Origin: Rhizobium bangladeshense
GTDB lineage: Bacteria > Pseudomonadota > Alphaproteobacteria > Rhizobiales > Rhizobiaceae
Assembly (NCBI RefSeq): GCF_017357245.1
Contig: NZ_CP071612.1
Span: forward strand, 1,987,001 to 2,051,000
Direction: 5' to 3'
Length of the DNA: 64,000 bases
Shown: positions 51,864 to 64,000 of the stretch, piece by piece
Numbering within the stretch: position 1 is the stretch's first letter
Layout of the letters: each line of letters begins with the position of its first letter
The notes under the pieces: generated by a model
The model's database searches: none
Told to the model about the DNA's origin: nothing
What the model saw: only the letters and a program-made list of their open reading frames with translations
Made by a program: the position numbers and the translations under genes

Positions 51864-52153
51864 GCTGATCCTCCGAAATGTCGGTGGCGCCATAAAAGCG
51901 CCATAGGGGTTAAGCGTCCTTTCCGATAGCTATATGATCGGGACGCTAATGCCAAGTTACCGTGACGGCATTTTGTGCATTGCGGCAACACCTTTTAGGC
52001 ACTGCAGCGATGAGCCGCACGCATAGCGGAAGCCGATGATTCGACTGACCTTTTGCCGCTTACGATTTTCCCACATATTTCAATCGATTATTCTTGCCGG
52101 ATTTGCGTTAAGGTTGCATTCTGGGGGCTGGGCGGAATGACCTCGGGCGGCGC

Positions 52154-54583
52154 ATGCAGGAAATGACGATAGCCGAATTGCGGCCGAAGGCGGGCGTCGG
52201 CCCAGCCGATCCCACGCCCTTTCATACGCCTGCCGCTGGGACGCGGCCGGCAACGACCCAGTCCTCGGTACCTTTACGACACCGGCTGACGGCCGCAATC
52301 ACCCGATTATCGCGTGCCGGCGTTCGCATGCTGAGCGAGGAGGTGGACTACGGCCGCCTGCTTTTATTCTCGCCGGTTCTCCTCGGCGCCGGCTCCGCCT
52401 TCTGGTTTCTGGCGGCGACAGATATTCCGGTCGTTCCATCGCTGCTCGGCCTGTTGACGTTGACGGTTGCGGTTTTCGTCGCGGGCTGCGCACGGCCGGT
52501 GTTGCAGACAATGCTTCTGACGCTGGCGCTTATGGTGTGCGGCATGCTCTGCGCTCAGTTCGAGAGCTGGCGGGTCTCCACCGTCATGCTCGATTCATCG
52601 GTGACGACGACGGTGACAGGCCGCGTCGAGCGGCGCGAAGGCGACGATCGCGGGCGATGGCGCTATATTCTTGCCCTCACAGGCACCGCCGAGCCGGAGG
52701 TGAAGCGGCCGCCGAGGCGGGTAACCGTCATCGCCCGCGGCGCCGATGTGCCTTTCGAGATCGGTGATATCATCACCGGCAGGGCACGGCTGACGCCGCC
52801 GGCAGGCCCGGCGCTGCCCGAGCTCAACGATTTTTCCTTCGGGGCTTATTTCGATGGCGTCGGTGCGAACGGCTTCTTCTACGGCGCGCCGACGAAGCTC
52901 GAAGCGCAGGCGGCGCCGCCGGAGGCGAGATGGAGTTCCGATGCCCTGCTCGAGTGGCTCTATAGGCTGCGTAGCGGCATCGGCGATCGCATACGCTCGA
53001 TCCTGCCTGGCGACACAGGCGCATTTGCCGCCGCTCTCGTGACCGACGAGCGGCGCGCGATTTCGAACGAGACGACGGACGCGCTGCGCCAGTCAGGCCT
53101 TGCCCATATTATCGCTATATCAGGCCTCAACATGGCTCTGTCGGCCGGCATCTTCTTCGTCGGCTTTAGGATGCTGCTCAGCCTCTTTCCCGGTGTCGCT
53201 CAGGCCTATCCGACCAAGAAATTCGCCGCCGCCGGAGCGCTCATCGCCGTCACGGCCTATTTTCTGATCTCGGGTTTCGCCGTCTCGGCAGAGCGCGCCT
53301 TCATCATGATGGCCATTATGCTGATTGCTGTCTTCTTCGACCGGCCGTCGATTAGCCTGCGCAACGTCGCTCTTTCCGCGCTTGTTATCATTGCGATCTC
53401 ACCTTCCGAAGTCCTGGGCCCGAGTTTTCAAATGTCCTTTGCCGCGACGCTGGCGCTGGTATCGGCTTATCAGCTGTGGAAGGAACGGCGCGTCGGCGAA
53501 AGCGCCCTGCCGAAAATGCCGGCCCTGCTGCTGGCCGCTGCGGTCGCACGCTTTTTCAGCGGCGTTTTCCTGACTTCGCTGATCGGCGGCTTTTCCACGG
53601 CGCTGTTTTCGATCGAGCATTTTCATCGCCTGACGGCCTATGGTCTCCCGGCAAACCTCGCGACCATGCCGATCATCTCCTTCATCGTCATGCCGGCCGG
53701 GTTGTTGGCGATGCTGCTCATGCCTTTCGGGCTTGATATATTGCCTTGGAAGGTGGTCGGATTCGGCCTCGATCTGGTGATCGTGGTGGCAAAGACGATA
53801 TCCGGTTGGGGCGGGAATATCGGCGTCGGTCGATTGCCCAGCTGGTATTTCACGCTGGCCGTGGCAGGTTTCCTGCTGATGACCTTGCTGCGGACGCGGC
53901 TGCGCCAGGTCGGCACCGCTCTCATCGCCGTCTCGACGCTTGCAGTAGTGGTTCTGCCGGCATCCCGGCCGGCGGATCTGGTGATTTCGGAAGACGGCGC
54001 GCTCGTCGCGGTCGTCACGCCGGCAGCAATGGCCTCCAATCGCGAAAGGCCGCCGGATTTCATCTTCGATCAGTGGCAGAGGGCGCTCGTTCTGACGGTG
54101 CATAATCCGCCGAGGATGCTGGATAGTCCTGCGATCCCGGAGGATAAGGAGAGGCGCCTCAGGCTTTCCCGCGAGCAGCAGAACGAAGCGAAGATCGCGA
54201 TGCAGGCGGCCGCGGCCGGCGCTGAGGCGGAAAGCTTTTCCTGCCTCAGGAAAGCCTGGTGCATAGCCAAGCTTGCAAACGGTCATATCGTGACCGTCAT
54301 CGAAAATGCCGCCTATCTCGGCCCCGCTTGCGATGCCGGCGATATTGTCGTGACGTCTGTACGCCTGCGCTTCGCCAGCTGCCGCTCGGGTGCGGCGCTG
54401 TTTACCGGCGAAACGCTGCGCAGGACCGGTTCGGTCGAATTGCGTTTCACTGAGAGCGGCCTCGAGGTCGCGACGGCCTTCGATGCATTATCGCGGCCAT
54501 GGATGCGCCACCGCGCCTATGATTGGCGCAGCAACAGTTTTACCGATTCCGGCCCGTCCAGCGTCAGTGATAGCGGCGGATGA
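52154..54583 (+). CDS. comEC: ComEC/Rec2-family DNA-uptake channel protein
   Basis: This 809-residue inner-membrane protein has a DUF4131 N-terminal part, an OB-like segment ([20 protein letters not shown]) and the Competence domain of many spans. [40 protein letters not shown] and [17 protein letters not shown] are typical. The C-terminal metallo-beta-lactamase domain of Bacillus ComEC is not seen; instead there is a degenerate region of about 200 residues. Its stop overlaps that of lexA by 20 nt in convergent orientation. Role in natural DNA uptake is inferred. Confidence 0.88.
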   Translation: MQEMTIAELRPKAGVGPADPTPFHTPAAGTRPATTQSSVPLRHRLTAAITRLSRAGVRMLSEEVDYGRLLLFSPVLLGAGSAFWFLAATDIPVVPSLLGLLTLTVAVFVAGCARPVLQTMLLTLALMVCGMLCAQFESWRVSTVMLDSSVTTTVTGRVERREGDDRGRWRYILALTGTAEPEVKRPPRRVTVIARGADVPFEIGDIITGRARLTPPAGPALPELNDFSFGAYFDGVGANGFFYGAPTKLEAQAAPPEARWSSDALLEWLYRLRSGIGDRIRSILPGDTGAFAAALVTDERRAISNETTDALRQSGLAHIIAISGLNMALSAGIFFVGFRMLLSLFPGVAQAYPTKKFAAAGALIAVTAYFLISGFAVSAERAFIMMAIMLIAVFFDRPSISLRNVALSALVIIAISPSEVLGPSFQMSFAATLALVSAYQLWKERRVGESALPKMPALLLAAAVARFFSGVFLTSLIGGFSTALFSIEHFHRLTAYGLPANLATMPIISFIVMPAGLLAMLLMPFGLDILPWKVVGFGLDLVIVVAKTISGWGGNIGVGRLPSWYFTLAVAGFLLMTLLRTRLRQVGTALIAVSTLAVVVLPASRPADLVISEDGALVAVVTPAAMASNRERPPDFIFDQWQRALVLTVHNPPRMLDSPAIPEDKERRLRLSREQQNEAKIAMQAAAAGAEAESFSCLRKAWCIAKLANGHIVTVIENAAYLGPACDAGDIVVTSVRLRFASCRSGAALFTGETLRRTGSVELRFTESGLEVATAFDALSRPWMRHRAYDWRSNSFTDSGPSSVSDSGG

Positions 54584-55283
54584 GGCCGACCAGCTTGCCC
54601 TGCACCTTGACGCGGTCGGGTCCGAAGATGCGGGTCTCATAGGCCGGGTTGGCGGCTTCCAGGGCGATCGATGCGCCCTTGCGGCGGAAACGCTTCAGCG
54701 TTGCTTCCTCGTCGTCGACGAGGGCAACGACGATATCGCCGGGACTTGCAGTGCTGCCGTTACGGATGATCACGGTATCGCCGTCGAAGATGCCGGCGTC
54801 GATCATCGAATCGCCCTTGACCTCCAGCGCGTAGTGCTCACCGGAGCCAAGCATATCGGCGGGAACGACGATGTCGTGCGTGTTGTTCTGGATCGCCGAA
54901 ATCGGAACGCCGGCGGCGATACGTCCCATGACCGGCACGGAGACGGAGTTGCCGTTGTCTGCGACCGCCTTTGCCGCAGCAGGGGCGGCGACCGGCTGGG
55001 GCTTGCCGAGGCTGCCCTCGATGACGCTCGGCGAAAAACCGCGGCGCGGTTGAAGACTGGGGCTATAGGCCTCTGGAAGCTTGATCACTTCGAGCGCTCG
55101 GGCGCGGTTCGGTAGGCGGCGAATGAAGCCGCGTTCCTCTAGCGCCGTGATCAGGCGGTGGATGCCTGATTTTGAGGCGAGGTCCAGAGCATCCTTCATT
55201 TCGTCGAAAGAGGGAGGAACGCCGGATTCCTTCATGCGCTCATGAATGAAAAGGAGAAGCTCCTGTTGTTTGCGCGTGAGCAT
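54564..55283 (-). CDS. lexA: SOS repressor LexA
   Basis: This 239-residue repressor has an N-terminal winged helix ([40 protein letters not shown]) and a C-terminal peptidase domain. The cleavage site Ala-Gly is in GRIAAGVPI. The nucleophile is the Ser of [10 protein letters not shown], and the base is the Lys of EATLKRF. A linker of about 40 residues is longer than in E. coli, as usual for alphaproteobacteria. A perfect LexA box lies about 50 nt upstream, so it represses itself. Confidence 0.97.
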   Translation of the reverse strand: MLTRKQQELLLFIHERMKESGVPPSFDEMKDALDLASKSGIHRLITALEERGFIRRLPNRARALEVIKLPEAYSPSLQPRRGFSPSVIEGSLGKPQPVAAPAAAKAVADNGNSVSVPVMGRIAAGVPISAIQNNTHDIVVPADMLGSGEHYALEVKGDSMIDAGIFDGDTVIIRNGSTASPGDIVVALVDDEEATLKRFRRKGASIALEAANPAYETRIFGPDRVKVQGKLVGLIRRYH

Positions 55284-55330
55284 CGACGTCAGACCCCGTG
55301 ATTGAAACAAATCCAGAACAGACACTATAT

Positions 55331-55345
55331 GTTCCATATGTGTTC
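55331..55345. promoter_or_regulatory. LexA box, GTTC-N7-GTTC
   Basis: GTTCCATATGTGTTC is a perfect match to the alphaproteobacterial LexA site, reading GAAC-N7-GAAC on the lexA coding strand. An extra GAAC (55317-55320) 10 nt to the left, GAAC-N10-GTTC, may be part of the site. Confidence 0.85.
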
Positions 55346-55482
55346 TGCAAGTAGCTAAATTTCCGTAAAACTTCCCGTCAACTCGTTGAGATTTTTATTT
55401 TCATTCGCCGGATTTGGCGCGCAAGCCTTGAATTGACCGCGTGCCGTCGCACATCTCATGCCATTTCAGGGAGAGGGACATT

Positions 55483-56379
55483 ATGAAAGACCATTCCGCC
55501 AAGCCGCACCCGCTGGATCATGTCGTGTTGCCTGTCGTCAATATAGACCTGGCGCGCGAGAGGCTCGGGAAACTCGGCTTCACCGTTGCCGCCGATGCGC
55601 GCCACCCCTTCGGCACGGAGAATGCCTGCGTATTCTTTGCCGACAAGACCTATCTGGAGCCGCTCGGTGTAGCGAGCGTCGAGGAGAGCGAGCTATCGGC
55701 GCGGCAGGGTAACGTCTTTACCGCCCGCAACCAGGCCTTTCGCTTCCGCTGCGGCGAGGAGGGGCTTTCGGCGATAGCCTTCGGCACCGGGGATTGCGGG
55801 CTCGATCATAAGAGTTTCATCGACAAGGGATCGAGCGCCGGCAAGATGCTGGAGTTTAGTCGGACTATGAAAATGCCGGATGGTTCCGAGAGCATCGGGA
55901 GCTTCAGACTGGCTTTTGCCGGCGATCTCCGCGCGCCCGATCTGCTTCTCTTTGCCGTCGAGCGCGTCAACCCGTTGCCGGCCGATCGCGGTTCGCTGGA
56001 AAGGCATGACAATGGCGTCACCGGCATTGCTGAGGTGGCGCTCTGCGCACCGGAGCCGGCGGCTTTCGCCGCCTTCGTCGGCCTTGCCGCAGCGCAATCG
56101 GCAGCCGAGAAAACCGGGTTTGGCGTCAATATCGCGGCCTCGAATGCGAGGATCAGCCTGGTGACGCCGGAGGGGCTGGAGGCCTATTTCGAGACCGCGG
56201 TCTCACCCGCCGAGCGAGGACTGCGCGGCCGGGCAATCCTCTTCAATGTCGCCGATCTTGCCGTGACAGAAGCGCATTTGGCTGCTAACGGGGTGACGTA
56301 TACGCGTAAGAACAACCGCATTCTGGTGAAGCCCGCGCCCGGCCAGGGCACGCTCTTTGCCTTCGAGGAACCACGATGA
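55483..56379 (+). CDS. VOC superfamily (glyoxalase-like) protein
   Basis: This 298-residue protein has two vicinal-oxygen-chelate-like halves. The first begins [20 protein letters not shown] with [20 protein letters not shown]; the second has [20 protein letters not shown] and [20 protein letters not shown]. It resembles the Glyoxalase_3 group; substrate unknown. GGGAGAGG precedes the ATG. Its stop overlaps the kdsA start (ATGA), so the two are co-translated although no pathway link is known. Confidence 0.85.
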   Translation: MKDHSAKPHPLDHVVLPVVNIDLARERLGKLGFTVAADARHPFGTENACVFFADKTYLEPLGVASVEESELSARQGNVFTARNQAFRFRCGEEGLSAIAFGTGDCGLDHKSFIDKGSSAGKMLEFSRTMKMPDGSESIGSFRLAFAGDLRAPDLLLFAVERVNPLPADRGSLERHDNGVTGIAEVALCAPEPAAFAAFVGLAAAQSAAEKTGFGVNIAASNARISLVTPEGLEAYFETAVSPAERGLRGRAILFNVADLAVTEAHLAANGVTYTRKNNRILVKPAPGQGTLFAFEEPR

Positions 56380-57221
56380 GCTCCGATACGAATTCCGAAG
56401 TCAAGATCGGCGAAGGCGATGGTCAAGTCACCTTTTCCAATACAGGCCGCCTGTCGCTGATCGCCGGCCCCTGCCAGATGGAAAGCCGCGATCATGCCTT
56501 CATGGTGGCCGGCACGCTGAAAGAGCTTTGCGGCAAGCTCGGCATAGGCCTCGTCTACAAGAGCTCTTTCGACAAGGCGAACCGCACCTCCCTCTCGGCC
56601 GAGCGCGGCATCGGCTTGGAGAAGGGCATGGAGGTCTTTGCCGATCTGAAAAAGGAATTCGGCTTTCCCGTCTTGACCGACGTCCACACCGCCGAGCAAT
56701 GCGCGGAGGTGGCAAAGATCGTCGATGTCCTGCAGATCCCGGCTTTCCTCTGCCGCCAGACCGACCTTCTGATCGCCGCCGCCAGGACCGGCCGCGCCGT
56801 CAATGTCAAGAAGGGCCAGTTCCTCGCACCCTGGGACATGAAGAACGTCCTGAAGAAGCTCAACGCCAGCGGCAATCCAAACGTGCTGCTGTGCGAGCGC
56901 GGCGCTTCCTTCGGCTACAATACTTTGGTCTCCGACATGCGCTCGCTGCCGATTATGGCGGCGATGGGCGCTCCCGTTGTCTTCGATGCGACGCATTCCG
57001 TTGCCCAGCCGGGCGGGCAGGGCGATTCCTCGGGCGGCCAGCGGGAGTTCGTGGAAACGCTGGCGCGTGCGGCGGTCGCGACGGGAATTGCCGGCGTCTT
57101 CCTCGAAACCCATCAGGACCCCGACAACGCACCGTCCGATGGCCCGAATATGGTCTATCTCAGGGACATGCCGCGCCTGCTTGAGAAGCTGCTTGCCTTC
57201 GACGCAATCGCCAAGGCCTGA
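56376..57221 (+). CDS. kdsA: 3-deoxy-8-phosphooctulonate synthase
   Basis: This 281-residue enzyme makes Kdo-8-phosphate for the LPS core. [60 protein letters not shown] and [20 protein letters not shown] are diagnostic. It complements the lipid A genes earlier in the window. Confidence 0.97.
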   Translation: MSSDTNSEVKIGEGDGQVTFSNTGRLSLIAGPCQMESRDHAFMVAGTLKELCGKLGIGLVYKSSFDKANRTSLSAERGIGLEKGMEVFADLKKEFGFPVLTDVHTAEQCAEVAKIVDVLQIPAFLCRQTDLLIAAARTGRAVNVKKGQFLAPWDMKNVLKKLNASGNPNVLLCERGASFGYNTLVSDMRSLPIMAAMGAPVVFDATHSVAQPGGQGDSSGGQREFVETLARAAVATGIAGVFLETHQDPDNAPSDGPNMVYLRDMPRLLEKLLAFDAIAKA

Positions 57222-57319
57222 CGTTCAACAGGCTGACATGATCGTGGTTTAGGCCACGACATAATACCGTTCGAAGGCAGGAAATTGCGGCATTGTAATT
57301 TGCACGCCTTCGATTATGA

Positions 57320-58636
<1,317 letters not shown>

Positions 58637-58660
58637 TCGCTTCTGACTTTCAGCTCCCCG

Positions 58661-58687
58661 ACCCGCGCTTCATGGCGCGGGTTTTTT
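58661..58687 (+). terminator. intrinsic terminator of eno
   Basis: ACCCGCGC / GCGCGGGT (58661-58668 with 58675-58682) is an 8-bp stem followed by a T-run. Confidence 0.88.
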
Positions 58688-58771
58688 GTTGCTCGAATTT
58701 AGAGTCAACGAACGGTTAATCTCTGCGCGGTATGCTCGAAGAATTGGTAATGCGTTCAAGAGCATACGTGT

Positions 58772-59092
58772 ATGTGGACAAAGCATCATAAGAAGAGAAA
58801 GATCGGCCGCTTCGTCGTTCCGGCCATGACGGTCGCCTTCCTCTCCTATTTCGGCTATCATTGCATCCATGGCGATTACGGCCTGCGGGCGACGGAGACG
58901 TTCGAGCGCCAGCGCATCGCACGCGAAAAAGAGCTTGCGGTGTTGAAGGCGAAGCGCGAACATCTGGAAAGCCAAGTCGCCCTGCTCAGTGACGGCTCGC
59001 TCGACAAGGATATGTTGGACGAAAAGGCGCGTTATCAGCTGAATATGTCGCGTGCGGACGAGATCGTCATATTCAATCATTATTCAAATTAA
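58772..59092 (+). CDS. septum formation initiator family protein (FtsB/DivIC-like)
   Basis: This 106-residue protein has a basic start (MWTKHHKKRKIGRF), one membrane span (VVPAMTVAFLSYFGYHC) and a periplasmic coiled coil (RQRIAREKELAVLKAKREHL), ending DMLDEKARYQLNMSRADEIV. This is the layout of FtsB, part of the FtsQBL division complex. The position between eno and pdhA matches FtsB in other proteobacteria. Confidence 0.9.
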   Translation: MWTKHHKKRKIGRFVVPAMTVAFLSYFGYHCIHGDYGLRATETFERQRIAREKELAVLKAKREHLESQVALLSDGSLDKDMLDEKARYQLNMSRADEIVIFNHYSN

Positions 59093-59237
59093 CCAGAATT
59101 GAGTTAATCGATATTTCGTCTTTGTTGCCAATGGCTTAGCGGCGAATACGAGCCATGCAATTATGGCATTGCTGTGGTCATGTTTCTTCCCTATGGTACG
59201 CGCCACCGAGAAACGACAAACCCATAGGGAGGGTTGA

Positions 59238-60284
59238 ATGGCGCCGCGAAAGACCGCGACCGTTTCCAGCCGCAAAACTGCAGCAAAACCAGCAGCCAAA
59301 GCATCGAACGGAGGCCCTATAGCCGACTTCGATCGGGATGAGGAACTCAAGGCCTATCGCGAGATGCTACTGATCCGCCGCTTCGAGGAGAAGGCGGGTC
59401 AGCTTTATGGTATGGGCTTCATCGGCGGCTTTTGCCATCTCTACATCGGTCAGGAAGCCGTTGTCGTCGGCATGCAGATGGCACAGAAGGAAGGCGATCA
59501 GGTCATCACCGCCTATCGAGACCACGGCCATATGCTTGCTACCGGCATGGAAGCGCGCGGCGTGATGGCGGAACTGACCGGGCGCCGCAGCGGCTATTCC
59601 CACGGGAAGGGCGGCTCGATGCACATGTTCTCGAAAGAGAAACATTTCTACGGCGGCCACGGCATCGTCGGCGCCCAGGTTTCACTCGGAACCGGTCTCG
59701 CCTTCGCAAACCGCTATCGCGGCAATGACAATGTCGCCATCGCCTATTTCGGCGACGGCGCCGCCAACCAGGGCCAGGTTTACGAGAGTTTCAACATGGC
59801 CGCTCTCTGGAAGCTGCCGATCATCTATGTCGTCGAAAACAACCGCTACGCCATGGGCACGTCGACGGCGCGCGCCACGGCGCAGTCGAATTACTCGCTG
59901 CGCGGCTCGGGCTTCGGCATCCCCGGTATGCAGGTTGACGGCATGGACGTTCGCGCCGTCAAAGCTGCGGCCGACGAGGCGCTCGAACATTGCCGCTCCG
60001 GCAAGGGCCCGATCATCCTCGAGATGCTGACCTACCGTTATCGCGGCCACTCCATGTCCGATCCGGCGAAGTATCGCACCAAGGAAGAAGTGCAGAAGAT
60101 GCGCTCCGAGCAGGATCCGATCGAGCAGGTGAAGGCGCGCCTCATCGAAAAGGGCTGGGCATCCGAAGACGATCTGAAGGCGATCGACAAGGATGTCCGC
60201 GACATCGTTGCCGACAGCGCCGACTTCGCCCAGGCCGATCCTGAGCCGGATGCATCCGAGCTCTATACCGACATTCTGCTCTAA
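59238..60284 (+). CDS. pdhA: pyruvate dehydrogenase E1 component, alpha subunit
   Basis: This 348-residue protein forms the E1 heterotetramer with PdhB. The thiamine-diphosphate motif is IAYFGDGAANQGQVYESFNM ending at VENN; GHGIVGAQVSLGTGLAFANR and the phosphorylation-loop region YRYRGHSMSDPAKYRTKEEV are present. The first 30 residues are an Ala/Lys-rich extension. It is the first gene of a tight operon; pdhB follows 15 nt later. Confidence 0.97.
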   Translation: MAPRKTATVSSRKTAAKPAAKASNGGPIADFDRDEELKAYREMLLIRRFEEKAGQLYGMGFIGGFCHLYIGQEAVVVGMQMAQKEGDQVITAYRDHGHMLATGMEARGVMAELTGRRSGYSHGKGGSMHMFSKEKHFYGGHGIVGAQVSLGTGLAFANRYRGNDNVAIAYFGDGAANQGQVYESFNMAALWKLPIIYVVENNRYAMGTSTARATAQSNYSLRGSGFGIPGMQVDGMDVRAVKAAADEALEHCRSGKGPIILEMLTYRYRGHSMSDPAKYRTKEEVQKMRSEQDPIEQVKARLIEKGWASEDDLKAIDKDVRDIVADSADFAQADPEPDASELYTDILL

Positions 60285-60299
60285 TCGGGGAGGGAACCC

Positions 60300-61685
60300 A
60301 TGCCTATCGATATCCTCATGCCCGCCCTCTCTCCGACGATGGAAGAAGGCACTCTGTCCAAATGGCTGAAGCAGGAGGGTGACAAGGTCACCTCAGGCGA
60401 CGTCATTGCCGAAATCGAAACCGATAAGGCGACGATGGAAGTCGAAGCCGTCGACGAAGGCATCATCGGCAAGCTGCTGGTCGATGCCGGAACCGAAGGC
60501 GTCAAGGTCAACACCAAGATTGCCGTGCTGCTGCAGGACGGCGAATCGGCCTCGGATATATCAGCCGCCAAACCGGCAGTCGCCGCCGCACCCCAGGTGC
60601 CCCAGGAAGAAAAGCCGACCAACACCGGCTCGGCCTCAGCGCCGCTTCCCGCCGAGCCGAAGGCCGTCATTCCGAACGATCCCGAAATTCCTGCCGGTAC
60701 CGAAATGGTGTCGATGACCGTGCGCGAAGCGCTTCGCGACGCCATGGCCGAAGAAATGCGCGCCAATGAAGACGTCTTCGTGATGGGCGAGGAAGTCGCG
60801 GAATATCAGGGCGCCTACAAGGTCACGCAGGGCCTGCTGCAGGAATTCGGCCCCCGCCGGGTTGTCGATACGCCAATTACCGAGCATGGCTTCGCCGGCG
60901 TCGGTGTCGGTGCGGCAATGGCCGGCCTTCGCCCGATCGTCGAATTCATGACTTTCAACTTCGCCATGCAGGCGATCGATCAGATCATCAACTCGGCCGC
61001 CAAGACGCTTTACATGTCCGGCGGCCAGATGGGTGCGCCGATCGTCTTCCGCGGCCCGAACGGTGCCGCCGCCCGCGTCGCCGCCCAACACAGCCAGGAC
61101 TATGCCGCCTGGTACAGCGCCATTCCCGGTCTGAAGGTCATCATGCCTTACACCGCAGCGGACGCGAAGGGCCTGCTGAAGGCGGCAATTCGCGATCCGA
61201 ACCCGATCATCTTCCTCGAGAACGAAATTCTCTACGGCCAGCACTTCGATGTGCCGAAGCTCGATAATTTCGTGCTCCCGATCGGCAAGGCGCGCATCCA
61301 TCGTCAGGGCAAGGATGCCACAGTCGTCTCCTTCGGTATCGGCATGACCTATGCAACGAAGGCGGTCGCCGAACTCGAACAGCTCGGCATCGACGTCGAA
61401 TTGATCGACCTTCGCACAATCCGCCCGATGGACCTTCCCACGGTTATCGAATCGGTGAAGAAAACCGGCCGCCTCGTCACTGTCGAGGAAGGTTATCCGC
61501 AATCCTCGGTCGGCACCGAAATCGCCACCCGCGTCATGCAGCAGGCCTTCGACTATCTCGATGCGCCGATCCTGACGATTGCGGGCAAGGACGTGCCGAT
61601 GCCTTACGCCGCCAATCTCGAAAAGTTGGCACTTCCGAATGTCGGCGAAGTTGTCGATGCGGTGAAGGCTGTCTGCTACAAATAA
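60300..61685 (+). CDS. pdhB: pyruvate dehydrogenase E1 component, beta subunit with lipoyl domain
   Basis: This 461-residue protein carries an extra N-terminal lipoyl domain (about 1-80; the lipoylated Lys is in [16 protein letters not shown]) and an Ala/Pro linker. The E1-beta core begins at [40 protein letters not shown] and the C-terminal [20 protein letters not shown] follow. Lipoyl-E1-beta fusions are typical of alphaproteobacteria. Spacing to pdhC is 14 nt. Confidence 0.97.
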   Translation: MPIDILMPALSPTMEEGTLSKWLKQEGDKVTSGDVIAEIETDKATMEVEAVDEGIIGKLLVDAGTEGVKVNTKIAVLLQDGESASDISAAKPAVAAAPQVPQEEKPTNTGSASAPLPAEPKAVIPNDPEIPAGTEMVSMTVREALRDAMAEEMRANEDVFVMGEEVAEYQGAYKVTQGLLQEFGPRRVVDTPITEHGFAGVGVGAAMAGLRPIVEFMTFNFAMQAIDQIINSAAKTLYMSGGQMGAPIVFRGPNGAAARVAAQHSQDYAAWYSAIPGLKVIMPYTAADAKGLLKAAIRDPNPIIFLENEILYGQHFDVPKLDNFVLPIGKARIHRQGKDATVVSFGIGMTYATKAVAELEQLGIDVELIDLRTIRPMDLPTVIESVKKTGRLVTVEEGYPQSSVGTEIATRVMQQAFDYLDAPILTIAGKDVPMPYAANLEKLALPNVGEVVDAVKAVCYK

Positions 61686-61699
61686 GGGAGGGTATCTCG

Positions 61700-63049
61700 A
61701 TGCCGATCAATATCACGATGCCCGCCCTCTCTCCGACGATGGAGGAAGGCAATCTGGCCAAGTGGCTGGTCAAGGAAGGCGACAAGGTCAAGTCTGGCGA
61801 TGTGATCGCCGAGATCGAGACCGACAAGGCGACGATGGAAGTCGAAGCTGTCGATGAAGGCACCGTTGCCAAGCTCGTCGTTCCCGCCGGCACCGAAGGC
61901 GTCAAGGTCAATGCCCTGATCGCCGTTCTTGCCGCCGATGGCGAAGATGTTTCGGCTGCCGCAAGCGGCGCGGGTTCCGCCGCTCCCGCCAAGGCAGAGG
62001 GCGCAGCTGCGCCGAAAGTCGAAGCTGCGCCGGCGAAGACCGAGGCCGCTCCGGCGCCGGCACCTGCCGCTGCACCCGCGGCCGTTTCGGCTGGTGGCAA
62101 CCGTACCTTCTCTTCACCGCTCGCGCGCCGTCTGGCCAAGGAAGCCGGCATCGACCTTTCGGCCGTCGCCGGTTCCGGTCCGCATGGCCGCGTGATCAAG
62201 AGCGATATCGAAGCCACCCTTGCCGGCGGCGCCAAGCCCGCTCCCGCGCCTGCCGCTGCTCCGGCTCCGCAGGCTGCTGCACCGGCTCCGGCTGCTGCCG
62301 CGCCGAAAGGCGCCTCCGAGGATGCCGTGCTTAAGCTGTTCGAGCCGGGCTCCTACGAACTCGTGCCGCATGACGGCATGCGCAAGACGATCGCTCGGCG
62401 CCTGGTCGAATCCAAGCAGACGATTCCGCATTTCTACGTCAGCGTTGATTGCGAGCTCGACGCTCTCATGGCGCTGCGCGCCCAGCTCAACGACGCAGCG
62501 CCCCGCAAGGACGGCGCTCCGGCCTATAAGCTCTCGGTCAATGATATGGTCATCAAGGCCATGGCGCTGGCGCTGCGCGACGTTCCGGACGCCAATGTGT
62601 CGTGGACCGACAACAACATGGTCAAGCACAAGCACGCCGATGTCGGCGTGGCCGTTTCGATCCCCGGCGGCCTGATCACACCGATTATCCGCAAGGCCGA
62701 GCAGAAGACGCTGTCGGTCATCTCCAACGAGATGCGCGACCTCGGCAAGCGGGCCAAGGACCGCAAGCTGAAGCCCGAGGAGTATCAGGGCGGCACGAGT
62801 TCGGTCTCGAACATGGGCATGATGGGCGTGAAGAACTTCGCCGCCGTCGTCAACCCGCCGCATGCGACGATCCTCGCGGTTGGTGCTGGGGAGCAGCGGG
62901 TCGTCGTCAAGAACGGCGAAATGGCCATTGCGTCGGTCATGACGGTCACGCTCTCGACCGACCATCGCTGCGTCGATGGCGCCCTCGGCGCCGAACTGCT
63001 CCAGGCCTTCAAGGGCTACATCGAAAACCCGATGGGCATGCTTGTCTGA
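61700..63049 (+). CDS. pdhC: pyruvate dehydrogenase E2, dihydrolipoamide acetyltransferase
   Basis: This 449-residue E2 has one lipoyl domain (Lys in [12 protein letters not shown]), an Ala/Pro/Glu linker, a peripheral-subunit-binding domain ([20 protein letters not shown]), a second linker, and the catalytic core ending in [19 protein letters not shown] with the active-site His. The first 75 residues are nearly the same as those of PdhB, so the lipoyl domain seems duplicated. The E3 gene is expected just beyond the window. Confidence 0.97.
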   Translation: MPINITMPALSPTMEEGNLAKWLVKEGDKVKSGDVIAEIETDKATMEVEAVDEGTVAKLVVPAGTEGVKVNALIAVLAADGEDVSAAASGAGSAAPAKAEGAAAPKVEAAPAKTEAAPAPAPAAAPAAVSAGGNRTFSSPLARRLAKEAGIDLSAVAGSGPHGRVIKSDIEATLAGGAKPAPAPAAAPAPQAAAPAPAAAAPKGASEDAVLKLFEPGSYELVPHDGMRKTIARRLVESKQTIPHFYVSVDCELDALMALRAQLNDAAPRKDGAPAYKLSVNDMVIKAMALALRDVPDANVSWTDNNMVKHKHADVGVAVSIPGGLITPIIRKAEQKTLSVISNEMRDLGKRAKDRKLKPEEYQGGTSSVSNMGMMGVKNFAAVVNPPHATILAVGAGEQRVVVKNGEMAIASVMTVTLSTDHRCVDGALGAELLQAFKGYIENPMGMLV

Positions 63050-63068
63050 CAGCGAAGCGGAGGCGGAA

Positions 63069-63710
63069 ATGACCAAGACCGTTCTTTGCTATGGTGATTC
63101 GCTGACCTGGGGTTATGACGCCGAGACGATCGGCCGTCATGAGTACAAGAACCGCTGGCCGAGCGTGCTTCAGGCGGCGCTCGGCAGCGAGGTGCGTGTC
63201 ATCGCCGAGGGGTTGAACGGTCGCACGACCGCTTTCGACGACCACCTTGCCGATTGCGATCGTAACGGCGCACGCATCCTGCCGACGATCCTGCAGACGC
63301 ATGCGCCGCTCGACCTCGTCATCCTTCTGCTCGGCACCAACGACATGAAGCCGGTCGTGGCCGGTTCTGCCTTTGCCGCCTGCCAGGGCATCAGCCGGCT
63401 CGTGCGGCTGATCCGCAATCACGCCTGGCCGTTCGAATTCGATGGGCCGGAGATCCTGATCGTGGCGCCGCCGGCGATCTGCGCGACGGGCAATGTGCCC
63501 TTCGCCGCATCCTTTCCCGGCGGCATCGAGGAATCGGCAAAGCTAGCAACGCTTTATCGCGATCTTGCCGACGAACTCGGTTGTGGCTTTTTCGACGGCA
63601 ATTCCGTCGCCAAGACTACGCCGATCGACGGAATTCACCTCGATGCGGAAAATACGCGTGCACTCGGACGCGGGCTGGAATCAATCGTGCGGATGATGCT
63701 GGGGATCTGA
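63069..63710 (+). CDS. SGNH/GDSL hydrolase (arylesterase-like)
   Basis: This 213-residue enzyme shows all SGNH blocks: VLCYGDSLTWGYD with the nucleophilic Ser, a Gly/Asn oxyanion region (EGLNGRTTAFDDH), LLGTNDMK, and the catalytic DGIHLD. It resembles aryl/carbohydrate esterases. It follows pdhC by 19 nt, so it probably shares the pdh transcript; the functional link is unknown. Confidence 0.9.
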   Translation: MTKTVLCYGDSLTWGYDAETIGRHEYKNRWPSVLQAALGSEVRVIAEGLNGRTTAFDDHLADCDRNGARILPTILQTHAPLDLVILLLGTNDMKPVVAGSAFAACQGISRLVRLIRNHAWPFEFDGPEILIVAPPAICATGNVPFAASFPGGIEESAKLATLYRDLADELGCGFFDGNSVAKTTPIDGIHLDAENTRALGRGLESIVRMMLGI

Positions 63711-63712
63711 GA

Positions 63713-64000
63713 ATGACCGCCTTCGTCGCCCTCCGGCAGGCCTCGCGGCGGGATGCCTCGGAGCTGGCAATTCTGGCGGATATTGCCTCGCATGGCTTTG
63801 CCTCCTGGCTCTGGTTCGCCGACGTGGCGAAGGGCGTGAGCGACACGCCGCTGGAGCGGGGCAGGCTGAAGATGAGTGAGGAGGAGGCCGTCGGAGGCTG
63901 GCGGGACGCGGTGGTCGCTGAGGCCTATGGCGAGGTCGCAGGTGTGGCGATCGGCCACGCGCTGGATGAAGACATAAGCGATATCGAGGCGACCATTCCG
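63713..64000 (+). CDS. GNAT family N-acetyltransferase, 5' part
   Basis: The first 96 codons of a gene cut by the window edge. ALRQASRRDASELAILADIA and VVAEAYGEVAGVAIGHALDE resemble the N-terminal half of a GNAT acetyltransferase. The ATG is 2 nt after the esterase stop, so it belongs to the same transcript. The acetyl-CoA-binding motif is outside the window. Confidence 0.6.
   Translation, partial: MTAFVALRQASRRDASELAILADIASHGFASWLWFADVAKGVSDTPLERGRLKMSEEEAVGGWRDAVVAEAYGEVAGVAIGHALDEDISDIEATIP

Overview
The window looks like a chromosomal segment of an alphaproteobacterium of the Rhizobium etli / R. leguminosarum group. The evidence is the complete amino-acid ABC operon aapJQMP, the order uppS-cdsA-rseP-bamA-lpxD-fabZ-lpxA-lpxI-lpxB, a pdhA / lipoyl-pdhB / pdhC operon, a GTTC-N7-GTTC type LexA box in front of lexA, EipB and DUF3126 proteins, and rhizobial palindromic intergenic repeats. 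The species is an inference from gene content and cannot be proved from the sequence alone.

Region 1 (1-13240) is the right-hand part of an integrated phage-like element. It opens with a lysis block: GH24 endolysin with a C-terminal membrane anchor, an Rz-like spanin with an Rz1-like lipoprotein nested in another frame, an SGNH-hydrolase protein and a membrane-tailed coiled-coil protein. Small accessory genes follow: DUF6894, a Crp-family regulator, a thermonuclease, a run of Cys-rich mini-proteins (one frameshifted), an SRAP protein lacking two active-site residues, a stand-alone LigD-type DNA ligase, a ClpP-like protease, a small lipoprotein and a SANT-like protein. It ends with a tyrosine integrase next to a 50-base 3' fragment of tRNA-Arg(UCU), the probable right attachment site; the intact tRNA should lie left of the window. 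Between 4.78 and 5.83 kb there is a gene-poor stretch with a duplicated hairpin element, a 13-bp stem-loop, overlapping palindromes and a micro-ORF with a perfect Shine-Dalgarno.

Region 2 (13.2-19.6 kb) is a zone of accessory and decaying DNA: a large secreted beta-helix / Pro-Thr repeat / RTX protein, two broken genes (17208-17600 with several frameshifts, 19045-19601 with one), a small secreted protein and a DUF3597 protein.

Region 3 (19.6-64 kb) is ordinary core chromosome. It holds aapJQMP, metC, a flavin monooxygenase, a CHCC zinc-finger protein, an alpha/beta hydrolase, cysE, DUF3126, a phasin, clpS-clpA, a HIT protein, and a RidA / GDPD / acyltransferase group. After these come eipB, rpsB-tsf-pyrH-frr-uppS-cdsA-rseP-bamA, the lipid A genes, gltA, comEC, lexA, a VOC protein, kdsA, eno, ftsB, pdhABC, an SGNH esterase and a partial acetyltransferase. 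Translation, isoprenoid / phospholipid synthesis, outer-membrane assembly and lipid A / Kdo synthesis are grouped here, with entry to the TCA cycle (pdhABC, gltA, eno) close by.
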